Source of the DNA: Streptosporangium subroseum
GTDB taxonomy: Bacteria > Actinomycetota > Actinomycetes > Streptosporangiales > Streptosporangiaceae
Reading direction: 5' to 3'
DNA length: 64,000 nucleotides
NCBI RefSeq assembly: GCF_900188345.1
Contig: NZ_FZOD01000037.1
Coordinates: 1-64,000, forward strand
Shown one piece after another: positions 24,037 to 34,228 of this stretch. The notes under the pieces were generated by a model. That model saw only the letters and a program-made list of their open reading frames with translations. It did no database searches and was not told the DNA's origin. Both the position numbers and the translations under genes were made by a program. The stretch's first letter is position 1, and each line of letters begins with the position of its first letter.

Positions 24037-25208
24037 CCGCCGGCCGCCTTGTTCCGCTCGTACTCCGCCTTGAGCTGGAGGAACTCGGACTCCGTCGTGG
24101 CGAACTTGGTGATGCCCCGCTTGGTGTCGGTGGTCACGAACCAGACCCAGTCGCCCTTGGCCGGGTTGAGCGCCGCCTGGATCGCGTCGTCGCCCGGATT
24201 GGTGATCGGCCCCGGAGGCAGGCCCGGGTGCATGTAGGTGTTGTAGGGCGAGGTGCTCTTCAGATCCGCGTTGGAGGCCTCGACGCCGTACTTGTTCAGC
24301 GCGTACATGAGCGTGCTGTCCATCTCGAGCTTGCGCACGGGATTGCCGTCGAGCCGGTTGTAGATGACCCGCGCCACCTTGCCCATGTCCTGCTTGCTGC
24401 CGGACTCGGCCTGGACGATGCTGGCGATCGTCATGATCTCGTGCGAAGTGTGACCGAGCGCCTTGGCCTTCCCCTGGAGGTCGTCCTTGTCCGCGGTCTG
24501 GTTGAAGCGGTCGACCATCGCGGTCAGGATGTCGGCGGGCCCCATCTTGGGTGTGACCTCGTAGGTGGCCGGGAAGGCATACCCCTCCAGCTTGCCCTTG
24601 GCATAGCTCGGCAGGCCCAGCCCCTTGCCGCTCCTGGCGATCTGCTGGAACTCCCTGAGCGGCTTGCCGGTCTTCTTGGAGAGCTGCACCAGGGTGTCGG
24701 ACAGGCGCAGTCCCTCATTGATGGTGACCTTCTCCCGCAGCCGTTTGCCCGGGTCGAGCAGCTTGACCGCCTCGGCGGCGGACATCTGCTTGCGCATGCT
24801 GTATTCGCCCGGCTGCAGGGAGGAGCTCTGGCCCGCGCTCGCGACGGCGTTGGCGAACGCCTTGGCGCTCTTCACCACGCCCTGGTCCTGCAGGGTCTGG
24901 GCGACGTCGGTGGCGCTCTGGCCGTCCTTGATCTCCACCCGCACCTCACCGGTGCCCGGTCCGACGTAGTCGTCGGGGGTGACCGCGTCTCGGAGCCACA
25001 TGTAGCCGAAGAAGCCACCGGCGCCGAGACCGCCCACAAGGACGATGATCGCCAGCATCGGCGCCAGGAAGCCACCCCGGTTACGGCGCCGGCGCCTGCG
25101 GCGACCTCGCCGTCCGCCGGAGTCACGCCCTGGGGATGTGCGAGATCCGCGCCGCGACCGACCATCGTCGTCGTCGGCGACCAGGAAGTCCATATCGAGA
25201 TCGTTCAT
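24033..25208 (-). CDS. mltG: Endolytic murein transglycosylase
   Basis: 391 residues; cuts nascent peptidoglycan glycan strands at the outer face of the membrane. The N-terminal cytoplasmic part is acidic then very basic (RGRRRRRRRNRGG), followed by one membrane helix at about 47-71 and an extracellular LysM-like and YceG catalytic region. LEGYAFPATYEV and SIVQAESG with the catalytic glutamate near E268 are clear, and the C-terminus has SPYNTYMHPGLPPGPI. ATG at 25208 is favoured over TTG at 25223, which is only one base from a GGGAG. It is the intact partner of the decayed copy upstream. Confidence 0.95.
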   Translation of the reverse strand: MNDLDMDFLVADDDDGRSRRGSRTSPGRDSGGRRGRRRRRRRNRGGFLAPMLAIIVLVGGLGAGGFFGYMWLRDAVTPDDYVGPGTGEVRVEIKDGQSATDVAQTLQDQGVVKSAKAFANAVASAGQSSSLQPGEYSMRKQMSAAEAVKLLDPGKRLREKVTINEGLRLSDTLVQLSKKTGKPLREFQQIARSGKGLGLPSYAKGKLEGYAFPATYEVTPKMGPADILTAMVDRFNQTADKDDLQGKAKALGHTSHEIMTIASIVQAESGSKQDMGKVARVIYNRLDGNPVRKLEMDSTLMYALNKYGVEASNADLKSTSPYNTYMHPGLPPGPITNPGDDAIQAALNPAKGDWVWFVTTDTKRGITKFATTESEFLQLKAEYERNKAAGG

Positions 25209-25371
25209 AGATGCGCTGGCCAATCTCCCGGTTGGGACGGCCTGGCGTCAAGCGGGTGTGCCAGACCGAAGGGGGACACCGGGCTGAAAGTCCCGGTCCG
25301 CCGGGCACCTTCCCTTAGCTTGTCGGTGCAGGTCGCCGCGTGCAGCAGAACGGGGGATGTCCCGCCGGGCA
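25209..25371. other. Gap between mltG and the mltG-like remnant
   Basis: No gene. It contains a hairpin ACCGGG/CCCGGT around a CTGAAAGT loop (about 25276-25295) in a GC-rich stretch. The structure resembles no riboswitch that I can name with confidence. It would lie in the leader of mltG. Confidence 0.3.
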
Positions 25372-25715
25372 TCAACGTCTCCCGAGGTATATGTCCAGCT
25401 CTTCCCGGTATCTCACAAACTCACTCTCTGTGTCAGTGAATTTCGTGATTCTATGCTCCAGATCGGTTGTAACACACCAAAACCAATCACCTCGGTCTGG
25501 TTGGAGGAACACGGCCGATGTCCTCTTCCCGGGATTCGCGACGAGACCGGGCGGCGGCCCGGGCCTGAAGTAGGTATTGCACGGTGACCTCATGGTGATG
25601 TCCTTATCCGACATCTTGAGCGTCCTGCGCCCGTGCGCGCAACCGCGGTGGTGCCGGATCGGAGCGACGTCCGGGCCCCGATCCGGTTGTAGATCATTCT
25701 AGCGATCTTCGGCTC
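25372..25715 (-). pseudogene. Frameshifted remnant of a second mltG (C-terminal part)
   Basis: Two overlapping minus-strand frames match successive parts of MltG. About 25718-25655 encodes KIARMIYNRI against KVARVIYNRL of the intact gene. The other frame (25614-25372) encodes NTYFRPGPPPG, GDWFWCVTTD and ITKFTDTESEF against NTYMHPGLPPG, GDWVWFVTTD and ITKFATTESEF, and then stops at nearly the same point as MltG. The catalytic glutamate and everything N-terminal are missing, and the two pieces are out of frame. Local GC is lower than in the neighbours. It directly follows the ruvX stop codon. A duplication that decayed, or a horizontally acquired copy, explains it best. Confidence 0.75.
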
Positions 25716-26220
25716 ACCGGACGGCCCCGCCGCCCGGCTCCCCTCCGGACCGCTCGCCCTCCGTGGGTGGGTCGACGGGCCTCCCCGGCGGCCTGCCGGT
25801 GGCACGCTCGGCGTCCAGCGCCGCCTGGAGCAGCACGATGGCCGCCGCCTGGTCCACGACGCCCCGCTGGTTCTTGGCCTTGACCCCACTGGCCCGCAGG
25901 CCGTGCTGGGCGCTGACCGTGGTCAGCCGCTCGTCGAACAGCCGCACCGGAAGGGGCGCCAGCCGTAGCGAGATCCGGGTGGCGAAGTCGCGGGCGGCCT
26001 CGGCCGCCCGTCCCTCACGGCCGGAGAGCGAGGTCGGCAGGCCGACCACGATCTCGACGACCTCGTGCTCGGCCGCGATCTCCGCGAGCCGATCCAGGTC
26101 GCCCTTGCCGCGCCGGACGGTCTCCACCGGCGTGGCGAGCACTCCCGAGGGATCGCTACGAGCCACGCCGATGCGGACCGAACCGACATCGACACCCAAC
26201 CGAACGCCGTCTCTCATCAT
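25714..26220 (-). CDS. ruvX: YqgF/RuvX putative Holliday junction resolvase
   Basis: 168 residues, RNase H-fold nuclease implicated in junction resolution and in 16S rRNA 5' end maturation. Conserved segments are GVDVGSVRIGVARSD with the first catalytic aspartate, VGLPTSLSG, FDERLTT with the acidic residue, and VDQAAAIVLLQ with the last aspartate. ATG at 26220 has GAGGA about 8 bases upstream; a longer form starts at 26232. It follows alaS by 50 bases in the usual alaS-ruvX-mltG-aroE order. The tail after residue 140 is a Pro/Gly/Glu-rich linker. Confidence 0.92.
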   Translation of the reverse strand: MMRDGVRLGVDVGSVRIGVARSDPSGVLATPVETVRRGKGDLDRLAEIAAEHEVVEIVVGLPTSLSGREGRAAEAARDFATRISLRLAPLPVRLFDERLTTVSAQHGLRASGVKAKNQRGVVDQAAAIVLLQAALDAERATGRPPGRPVDPPTEGERSGGEPGGGAVR

Positions 26221-26270
26221 CCCTGTCCTCACCCTCCTGGCCGAATACGGCTCGAGGGTGTCATCTCCTG

Positions 26271-28955
26271 TCAGGCGAGCGTCTGGATGATCGCCTGCTC
26301 GACCGCGCCGAGCGCGTCGCCGATCGCCTCGGCACGCACTCCGCCGCCCTGCGCGACGTCGTCCTTGCCGCCACCGCCACCGCCGAGTGCCTTGGCGGCG
26401 ACACCGACGAGGCGGCCCGCCTTCAGGCCCCGCAGGCGCCCCGCCTCGTTGACCGCGGCGACGACGACCGGCCGGTCGCCGGGAACACCGGCGACCACGA
26501 CGACCGCGGCACGGTCGCCCGGGAACCGGCCGCGCACATCAAGGGCAAGCTTACGCAGATCATCAGGAGAGGTTCCATCAGGCGCGCGGTGCGTCACAAC
26601 GGAGACTCCCTGCAGATCACGGGCACTTTCCGCCATTTCACCCGCGCCCTCGAGCACCTGGGCGGAGCGCAGCGTGGCCAGCTCCTTCTCCGCGGTGCGG
26701 AGCCGGGTGACGATGCCCTCGATCCGCTCGGGCAGCTCCTCCCGCCGGGCCTTGAGCTGCTCGGAGAGCTGGGAGACGAGCACGCTCTCCCTGGCGAGGA
26801 AGCGGAAGGCGTCCAGGCCGACCAGGGCCTCCACCCGGCGCACCCCGGCGCCGATCGAGGCCTCTCCCAGCACCTTGACCAGGCCGAGCTGGCCGGAACT
26901 GGCGACGTGGGTGCCGCCGCACAGCTCGCGGGAGTATTCGCCGACCTCGACGATGCGGACCGTCTCGCCGTACTTCTCACCGAACAGGGCCAGCGCGCCC
27001 ATCGCCCGGGCCTCGGCCTGGGAGGTGTGGAAGGCGTTGACCTTGAGGTCGTTGATCAGAACGGCGTTGACCTCGTCCTCGACCTCGCGCAACAGGCTGG
27101 GCGCCACGGCGCCCGAGGCGGTGAAGTCGAAGCGGAAGCGGCCCGGTGAGTTCTCGGAACCGGCCTGCGCCGCCGTCTCGCCCAGCGCGTTGCGGAATCC
27201 GCGATGCACCAGGTGCGTGGCGGTGTGGCTGCGGGAGATGGCCCGGCGCCGTTCGACGTCGATCTCGGCCTGGGCCTGGTCGCCCACCAGGATCTCGCCG
27301 GTGCGGACCTTGCCCCGGTGCACGACGACTCCGGCGACCGGGGACTGCACGTCCACGATCTCCACCTCGGCCCCGTCGGTGCGGATGACGCCCTGGTCGG
27401 CGAGCTGCCCGCCGCCCTCGGCGTAGAACGGGGTGCGGGCGAGCACGACCTCGACCGACGTGCCGGCGCCGGCCGCGGGGACCGAGACGCCGTCGACGAG
27501 GAGGCCGACGACCTCGGACTCGGCGCTCACCTGGTCGTAGCCCAGGAACTCGACCTTGCCGGTCTTCTCCAGGAGCCGGCCGAACACCGAGATGTCGGCG
27601 TTGCCGGTCTTCTTGGAGGCGGCGTCGGCCTTGGCCCGGTCGCGCTGCTCCTTCATCAACCGGCGGAAGCCCTCTTCGTCGACCTGAAGGCCCTGCTCGG
27701 AGGCCATCTCCAGGGTCAGGTCGATCGGGAAGCCGTAGGTGTCGTGGAGCTGGAAGGCCTGGTCCGCGACGAGCGTGCCCTGCCCCTTGCGCTTGGTCTC
27801 CTCCGCCGCCACGTCGAAGATCGCGGTGCCGGTGCGGAGGGTGCCCAGGAAGGAGGCCTCCTCGGCGTCGATGACACCGTGGATCTGCGGGGCGTCGGCC
27901 TTGAGCTCGGCGTACTGCTCGCCCATCACCTCGATGGTCACCGCCGTGAGCTCGTGCATGTAGCGCTCCTCGCCCGCGCCGAGCAGGCGCAGGTTGCGGA
28001 TGGCGCGGCGCAGGATCCGGCGGAGCACGTAGCCGCGGCCCTCGTTGGAGGGCAGCACGCCGTCGGCGACGAGCATCACGCCGGTCCTGACGTGGTCGGC
28101 GATGATCCGCAGGGAGACGTCGGCGCGCTCGTCACGGCCGTAGCGCGTCTTGGTGAGCTCGGCGGCCCGGTCGAGGATCTTGTAGGTGGTGTCGATCTCG
28201 TAGATGTTGTCGACGCCCTGCAAGATCGCCGCCATGCGCTCCAGGCCCATGCCGGTGTCGACGCTCTTGGCGGGCAGCTCACCCGAGATGTCGAAGTCCA
28301 CCTTGGTGCGGACCTCGCTGAGCTGGAACTGCATGAAGACGTTGTTCCACACCTCGAGATAGCGGTTCTCGTCGGCGATGGGACCGCCGTCGCGCCCGTA
28401 CTCGGGGCCGCGGTCGTAGTAGATCTCGCTGCACGGCCCGCCGGGACCCGGCACGCCCATGTGCCAGTAGTTGTCCTCGAGGTCGCGGCGCTGAATGCGC
28501 TCGGCCGGGATGCCGACCTTGTCGTGCCAGATGTCGAAGGCCTCGTCGTCGTCGAGGTAGACGGTGACCCAGAGTTTGTCCCCGGGGAAGCCGAAGCCGC
28601 CCTCGGACTCGGGCTTGGTCAGCAACTCCCAGGCGAGCGGGATCGCGTCTTCCTTGAAGTAGTCCCCGAAGGAGAAGTTGCCGAGCATCTGGAAGAAGCT
28701 GGCGTGCCTGGTCGTCTTGCCAACCTCGTCGATGTCGAGGGTGCGGACGACCTTCTGCGCGCTCGTGGCCCGCTTGAAGGGCGGCTTCTGCTGGCCCAGG
28801 AAGTAGGGCTTGAAGGGCACCATGCCCGCGTTGACCAGAAGCAGCGTCGGGTCCTCGGCGATGAGGCTGGCCGAGGGCACGACGGTGTGCCCACGCTCCT
28901 CAAAGAAGCGCAGGAAGCGGCGGGCGATCTCTGCCGACTCCATGTCAGCGGCCAT
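26271..28955 (-). CDS. alaS: Alanyl-tRNA synthetase
   Basis: 894 residues, full length. An N-terminal class II catalytic domain (1-245; FFEERGHTVVPSASL, FQMLGNFSFGDYFK) and a tRNA-recognition domain are followed by the editing domain, whose zinc ligands lie in SHTATHLVHRG (HxxxH) and CGGTHV. A C-terminal DHHA1-like oligomerisation domain ends in GGGGGGKDDVAQGGG. The editing domain hydrolyses mischarged Ser- and Gly-tRNA-Ala. ATG at 28955 has AAGG close upstream and overlaps the preceding small gene by 11 bases. Confidence 0.97.
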   Translation of the reverse strand: MAADMESAEIARRFLRFFEERGHTVVPSASLIAEDPTLLLVNAGMVPFKPYFLGQQKPPFKRATSAQKVVRTLDIDEVGKTTRHASFFQMLGNFSFGDYFKEDAIPLAWELLTKPESEGGFGFPGDKLWVTVYLDDDEAFDIWHDKVGIPAERIQRRDLEDNYWHMGVPGPGGPCSEIYYDRGPEYGRDGGPIADENRYLEVWNNVFMQFQLSEVRTKVDFDISGELPAKSVDTGMGLERMAAILQGVDNIYEIDTTYKILDRAAELTKTRYGRDERADVSLRIIADHVRTGVMLVADGVLPSNEGRGYVLRRILRRAIRNLRLLGAGEERYMHELTAVTIEVMGEQYAELKADAPQIHGVIDAEEASFLGTLRTGTAIFDVAAEETKRKGQGTLVADQAFQLHDTYGFPIDLTLEMASEQGLQVDEEGFRRLMKEQRDRAKADAASKKTGNADISVFGRLLEKTGKVEFLGYDQVSAESEVVGLLVDGVSVPAAGAGTSVEVVLARTPFYAEGGGQLADQGVIRTDGAEVEIVDVQSPVAGVVVHRGKVRTGEILVGDQAQAEIDVERRRAISRSHTATHLVHRGFRNALGETAAQAGSENSPGRFRFDFTASGAVAPSLLREVEDEVNAVLINDLKVNAFHTSQAEARAMGALALFGEKYGETVRIVEVGEYSRELCGGTHVASSGQLGLVKVLGEASIGAGVRRVEALVGLDAFRFLARESVLVSQLSEQLKARREELPERIEGIVTRLRTAEKELATLRSAQVLEGAGEMAESARDLQGVSVVTHRAPDGTSPDDLRKLALDVRGRFPGDRAAVVVVAGVPGDRPVVVAAVNEAGRLRGLKAGRLVGVAAKALGGGGGGKDDVAQGGGVRAEAIGDALGAVEQAIIQTLA

Positions 28956-29199
28956 CCTTTACCTTGTAGTGATAGGTGTTTTCCACAGTGTCGAGCCCGA
29001 ACCTGGACCGCAACTCGGTTTCTCGCCTGGCCGCGCCCTCCAGGGCGTCTCCGGTGAGATCCCTCACCTGCTCCAGGGCGCCGGTGGCGTTGTGCACGGC
29101 GCGACGGGCCAGGTGGTTCGGATGCAGTGCCTGAAGCTTACGCATGACCCACACCGCGCCGAACGCGCCCAGGGCCATGTAGAACAGTCGCCGGATCAT
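28945..29199 (-). CDS. Small membrane-associated protein (DUF6167-like)
   Basis: 84 residues. One N-terminal hydrophobic helix (MIRRLFYMALGAFGAVWVM) is followed by an amphipathic region with many charged residues (VHNATGALEQVRDLTGDAL). Proteins of this type stand just upstream of alaS in Streptomyces; the role is unknown. The ATG overlaps the DUF948 gene stop by 4 bases and its end overlaps alaS. Confidence 0.8.
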   Translation of the reverse strand: MIRRLFYMALGAFGAVWVMRKLQALHPNHLARRAVHNATGALEQVRDLTGDALEGAARRETELRSRFGLDTVENTYHYKVKDGR

Positions 29200-29588
29200 C
29201 GCCGCCGCCTCTCCAGCTCTCGGGGGCTCGGCTTGGCGCGCCGGTGGGCGGAAAGGGCCTGCCGGATGCCGTGGCCAAGTGCCGCCACCTTGATCAGCGG
29301 TCCGGTGACCAGGCTCTGGGTGATGTTACTGACCTTGGCCACGTGCCCGCTCACCTGCTTGACGTCCAGGGCGATGGCCTCGACGGCGACCAGCTGGCGG
29401 TTGGTCTGACTGACGGCCACCGCGGCGTCCTCCAGCAGCGGCACCACGCGGTCGCTCAGCTCGGAGACCATCTTGGTGGTCTCGGTGAGCAACCGGGCCA
29501 GCTTGACCAGAACCACGGCCATGAAACAGACCAGGATCGCCCAGGCCATGGCGACGATCAGTCCGGCGACCTCTCCTGCGGTAAGCAT
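29196..29588 (-). CDS. DUF948 domain protein
   Basis: 130 residues with one N-terminal membrane helix (AGLIVAMAWAILVCFMAVVLVKL, residues 5-27) and a heptad-rich helical part of the kind seen in methyl-accepting proteins. The C-terminal tail is basic. An AAGGAG site precedes the ATG. The 205-base gap upstream contains an 8-base inverted repeat ggcaagac/gtcttgcc (29622-29645) and is the likely promoter region for this gene, DUF6167, alaS and ruvX. Function unknown; association with cell envelope stress has been suggested for related proteins. Confidence 0.85.
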   Translation of the reverse strand: MLTAGEVAGLIVAMAWAILVCFMAVVLVKLARLLTETTKMVSELSDRVVPLLEDAAVAVSQTNRQLVAVEAIALDVKQVSGHVAKVSNITQSLVTGPLIKVAALGHGIRQALSAHRRAKPSPRELERRRR

Positions 29589-29793
29589 GCGCCGATCTCC
29601 TTAGTTCACCCGGCTGGAATGGGCAAGACCCTATCGCGTCTTGCCTCGCTCCCTCCGGCATGCCGGGTCACGGCGTGCGCACCGTTCGCCGGTCCGCCCC
29701 CGGACGCGTCCACGCGGAGCCGCGCGGCTCCGAAGATCGTGAGGGCTCGGTGCACGGCCGGGACGGACCTCGGGGAGGGTCTCCCCCGGGTGG

Positions 29794-31104
29794 CTACTGG
29801 CCGCGCAGGAAGGAGCGGATCTTGGACCAGCGGTCGGCGAAGCCCGCTTCGGCGCCGTGCCGGGTGGGCTGGTAGTAGCGGCGGTCCCTCAGCTCCTCCG
29901 GGGCGTAGTCCTGGCGGACCAGCCCGTGCTCGAAGTCGTGGGGGTATTTGTAGCCCTTGCCGTGGCCGAGTGTCTTGGCTCCCCCGTAGTGGGCGTCGCG
30001 CAGGTGGTTCGGGACGTGGCCGATGTTGCCCCGCCGTACGTCCTCAGAGGCCGCTCCGATGGCGTTGACCACCGCGTTGGACTTGGGGGCCAGCGCGCAG
30101 TGGATGACCGCCTGAGCCAAATTGAGCCGTCCCTCGGGCAGGCCGATGAACTCCACCGCCTGGGCCGCGGCCACCGCGATCTGCAGGCAGGTGGGGTCGG
30201 CCATGCCGACGTCCTCGGAGGCGAAGATGACGATCCTGCGGGCGATGAACCGCGGATCCTCCCCCGCCTCGATCATCCGGGCGAGATAGTGCAGCGCGGC
30301 GTCGGCGTCGGAGCCGCGCATGCTCTTGATGAAGCCGCTGATCACGTCGTAGTGCTGGTCGCCCTGACGGTCGTATCTGACTGCCGCCCTGTCCACCGCG
30401 CGCTCCACCACCTCGACGGTGATCTCGTCGCCGGTGATCAGCGCGGCGGCCTCCAGATAGGTGAGTGACCTGCGGGCGTCTCCCCCGGCCAGGCGCACCA
30501 GGTGCTCGGCGGCCTCGGGCGCCAGCCGTACCTTCCCGTCCAGGCCGCGGGGGTCGGCGACGGCGCGCTCCAGCACCACCCGGATGTCGTCCTCGGACAA
30601 CGACTCCAGGGTCAGCAGCAGCGAGCGCGACAGGAGCGGGGAGATGACGGAGAAGAAGGGGTTCTCGGTGGTCGCGCCGATGAAGGTGACCCAGCGGTTC
30701 TCCACCGCCGGCAGCAGCGCGTCCTGCTGGGCCTTGTTGAAGCGGTGCACCTCGTCCACGAACAGCACGGTCTGGCGACCGGACATGCCGAGATCTCGCC
30801 GGGCCTGCTCGATGGCGGCGCGGACGTCCTTGACGCCCGCCGACACCGCGGAGACCTCGACGAAGCGACGCTTGGTGACACCCGCGACCACGTAGGCGAG
30901 GGTGGTCTTGCCGGTTCCCGGCGGACCCCACAGGAACAACGACATCGGCGCCTCGGCCTCGACCAGCCTGCGAAGCGGCGTGCCGGGGCCCAGCAGGTGC
31001 CGCTGGCCGATCACCTCGTCCAGGCCCCGCGGGCGCATTCGCACCGCCAGGGGCTCATGGCCGCGATGGGCCTCCTCCGCCGCCGCATCGAACAGGCTGT
31101 CCAC
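29794..31104 (-). CDS. rarA: Replication-associated recombination protein RarA (MgsA)
   Basis: AAA+ ATPase of 436 residues, related to clamp-loader subunits and RuvB, that acts at stalled replication forks. Walker A is GPPGTGKTTL near 60-69, Walker B is FVDEVHRFNKAQQDALLP, and sensor 1 is GATTENPFFS. The C-terminal tetramerisation domain carries the conserved SMRGSDADAALHYLARM and the GHVPNHLRDAHY segment. The GTG start is at 31104. Full length with no missing motif. Confidence 0.95.
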   Translation of the reverse strand: MDSLFDAAAEEAHRGHEPLAVRMRPRGLDEVIGQRHLLGPGTPLRRLVEAEAPMSLFLWGPPGTGKTTLAYVVAGVTKRRFVEVSAVSAGVKDVRAAIEQARRDLGMSGRQTVLFVDEVHRFNKAQQDALLPAVENRWVTFIGATTENPFFSVISPLLSRSLLLTLESLSEDDIRVVLERAVADPRGLDGKVRLAPEAAEHLVRLAGGDARRSLTYLEAAALITGDEITVEVVERAVDRAAVRYDRQGDQHYDVISGFIKSMRGSDADAALHYLARMIEAGEDPRFIARRIVIFASEDVGMADPTCLQIAVAAAQAVEFIGLPEGRLNLAQAVIHCALAPKSNAVVNAIGAASEDVRRGNIGHVPNHLRDAHYGGAKTLGHGKGYKYPHDFEHGLVRQDYAPEELRDRRYYQPTRHGAEAGFADRWSKIRSFLRGQ

Positions 31105-31133
31105 GGTCAGACATTACCGTCAGGAGACACGCC

Positions 31134-31598
31134 TCAGCTCCCCCAGGCCGCGGTGGCCCCGCTGTGCCCGGCGCGCACCACGTAGTAGAGCGCCACGACG
31201 GCCAGGACCACGGTCAGGCCCGAGACGGCCAGTCTCACCGGGCGGCCGAACCGATCACCGCGCGAGACGTGGACGAGCCCCAGCGAGGCCAGGCCGAGCG
31301 TCACGGTGGCGATCAGCAGGGGGACGGCGAAGCTCTCGTGCTCGGCGATGCGCAGGGCGGCTTCGCCGCCGACGGAGGAGAAGCGGCTGCTCTCCAGGAA
31401 CGCCTCGCCGCTCAACCTGGCCGCGAAGACCGACACCGGGACCACCGGCGCGAGCCCCACCAGCGCCCAGGTGGTCACGCCGCGCGTGCGCGGTGCCAGG
31501 GCGTACACGATGGCGAGCACCGCGAGGAGCGGCGTCAGGATCACGGGGACGTGAATGATCAAGGGGTGGAGGGGCAGGCCAAGGATCTCGTCAAACAT
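31134..31598 (-). CDS. DUF2231 four-helix membrane protein
   Basis: 154 residues with four membrane helices (about 9-34, 44-60, 90-112 and 125-145). The first contains the family motif LHPLIIHVPVIL, with histidines that in related proteins may bind haem or metal. Function not established. It starts 198 bases from the divergent cyclophilin gene, so the shared gap holds two promoters, and ends 29 bases before rarA. Confidence 0.85.
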   Translation of the reverse strand: MFDEILGLPLHPLIIHVPVILTPLLAVLAIVYALAPRTRGVTTWALVGLAPVVPVSVFAARLSGEAFLESSRFSSVGGEAALRIAEHESFAVPLLIATVTLGLASLGLVHVSRGDRFGRPVRLAVSGLTVVLAVVALYYVVRAGHSGATAAWGS

Positions 31599-31796
31599 AT
31601 ATCTCTCCGATCATCTGCGGATCAGCATTGGTAAGCACGGATCACACCATGAACGGGTTATGGGCAGCGTGAAGCACCACATATACCCCTTCACCCCCAC
31701 GCGGTAGATTTCGCCACTTACATGCAACACACGCTGAGGCCGGTACGCTTTCGGCCAGTCAGTAGTCATGTAACAGTAATCCTGGAGGACATAGCG

Positions 31797-32684
31797 GTGA
31801 GCGGCGAGGACCGCCAGAGCCAGCTGGCTCGGGAGCACAAGGAGCGGCAGGCGCAGCGTGCCGAGCAGGCGCCACCCAAGACCAAGCGGAACGCTCTCAT
31901 CGGAGCGGTCGTCGCAGCGGTCGTCGTCGTGGGAGGCCTGATCGCCGCGACGACGTTGCTCGGGGGTACCGACAAGGCCGACCCCGCAGCCGCCAGTTCG
32001 CCGGCACCCTCGGACAGCGCTCTCGCGCCGCTGAATCCCACCCCGGCGCCCAGCGGTTCGGTCAACCCGGCCAAGGTGACCTGTTCGTACAAGAAGGACA
32101 CCAGCGGCAGCCCGGCCAAGAAGGTGGGCATGCCGCCGAGCAAGCCCAACATGAAGCTGAAGACCATGACGATCACCACCAACCACGGTGACGTCGTGAT
32201 CGATCTTCTGACCGCGCAGTCCCCCTGCGCCGTCAACTCCCTGGCCTTCCTGGCCAGCAAGAACTTCTACGACAACACCAAGTGCCATCGCCTGGCCACC
32301 CCGGAGAACTCCGGTCTGGGTCTGCTGCAGTGCGGCGACCCGCAGGCCAAGGCCGACGGCAAGAACCCCACCGACGGCCAGGGCAGCTCGGGTTACGTCT
32401 TCGACGACGAGCTCTCCGCGGGCGTCCAGTACGTCCCGGGCGTCGTGGCCATGGCGAACGGCGGCCCCAACGCCAACGGCAGCCAGTTCTGGATCTCGCT
32501 CTCGAACGAGACCGCCCAGCTCGACCCGGTCTACACCCCCGTCGGGACCGTCGCCAAGGGCATGGACATCCTCGACAAGATCTTCAAGGGCGGGTGGATC
32601 ACCAACCCCGAGGACATCACCGGCGACGGCGGCTCCAACGCCCCCAAGATCCCGGTGATCATCAAGGATCTGAAACTCTCCTAG
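31797..32684 (+). CDS. Membrane-anchored cyclophilin-type peptidyl-prolyl isomerase (copy 1)
   Basis: 295 residues: a charged cytoplasmic stretch of about 30 residues, one membrane helix (NALIGAVVAAVVVVGGLIAA), a Pro/Ser/Ala linker and an extracytoplasmic cyclophilin domain from about residue 115. Conserved elements are CHRL, QCGDP, GVVAMANGGP and GSQFWI, so the catalytic arginine and glutamine are kept. It catalyses proline isomerisation during folding of exported proteins. GTG at 31797 follows GGAGGA by 8 bases. A paralogue with the same plan is at 38132. The gene is monocistronic, closed by a 17-base hairpin. Confidence 0.92.
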   Translation: MSGEDRQSQLAREHKERQAQRAEQAPPKTKRNALIGAVVAAVVVVGGLIAATTLLGGTDKADPAAASSPAPSDSALAPLNPTPAPSGSVNPAKVTCSYKKDTSGSPAKKVGMPPSKPNMKLKTMTITTNHGDVVIDLLTAQSPCAVNSLAFLASKNFYDNTKCHRLATPENSGLGLLQCGDPQAKADGKNPTDGQGSSGYVFDDELSAGVQYVPGVVAMANGGPNANGSQFWISLSNETAQLDPVYTPVGTVAKGMDILDKIFKGGWITNPEDITGDGGSNAPKIPVIIKDLKLS

Positions 32685-32710
32685 CGGGATTCCGATCAGG
32701 ACACGGAATG

Positions 32711-32746
32711 GAATGCCCCGGCGGTCACCTGACCGCCGGGGCATTC
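32711..32746 (+). terminator. Terminator hairpin after cyclophilin copy 1
   Basis: Perfect 17-base stem gaatgccccggcggtca / tgaccgccggggcattc with a 2-base loop, 26 bases past the stop codon and followed by CTGCTTCC. Confidence 0.75.
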
Positions 32747-32874
32747 CTGCTTCCACCCCGAGAACTCACCGGATCTCAGCCCCTGTGATCCCAATCACAA
32801 TCGGGCGATACCGCCATTTACAGGGCCAAACTGATACCGGAAGACGTGTAATCCATCTCACCGAGGGTGCACCG

Positions 32875-34083
<1,209 letters not shown>

Positions 34084-34096
34084 CCCCGCATGAGGA

Positions 34097-34126
34097 AGGC
34101 CTCCCGGAGCGTTCTCCGGGAGGCCT
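34097..34126. terminator. Bidirectional terminator between the P450 gene and aspS
   Basis: aggcctcccgga and tccgggaggcct form a perfect 12-base stem with a 6-base loop, 13 bases after the P450 stop. It can end transcription from both convergent genes. Confidence 0.7.
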
Positions 34127-34139
34127 CCGCCACATCCTT

Positions 34140-34225
34140 GAGCCAGGCCTCCACCTCGTCTGAGGCCCTCACCGCATTCGCGAGCCAGGCCTTCACCTCG
34201 GGGCGGAGGCCCTCACCGCATTCGC
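34140..34225. repeat. Two tandem imperfect 42/44-base repeats
   Basis: Copy 1 is 34140-34181 and copy 2 is 34182-34225. Both begin gagccaggcc and end gaggccctcaccgcattcgc, differing by a few substitutions and 2 bases. A third partial copy runs into the aspS stop codon. No ORF depends on them; they probably arose by slippage at the 3' ends of the convergent genes. Confidence 0.7.
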
Positions 34226-34228
34226 GGG

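Noticed and set aside
25276..25295. CTGAAAGT hairpin as part of a group II intron or riboswitch
   Set aside because: Only one short stem-loop is present; no intron-encoded protein, domain V or riboswitch core could be recognised.
32713..32874. N-terminal extension of the P450 reading frame
   Set aside because: It would require translation through the terminator hairpin of the upstream gene; the ATG at 32875 has a suitable ribosome-binding site and matches P450 length.
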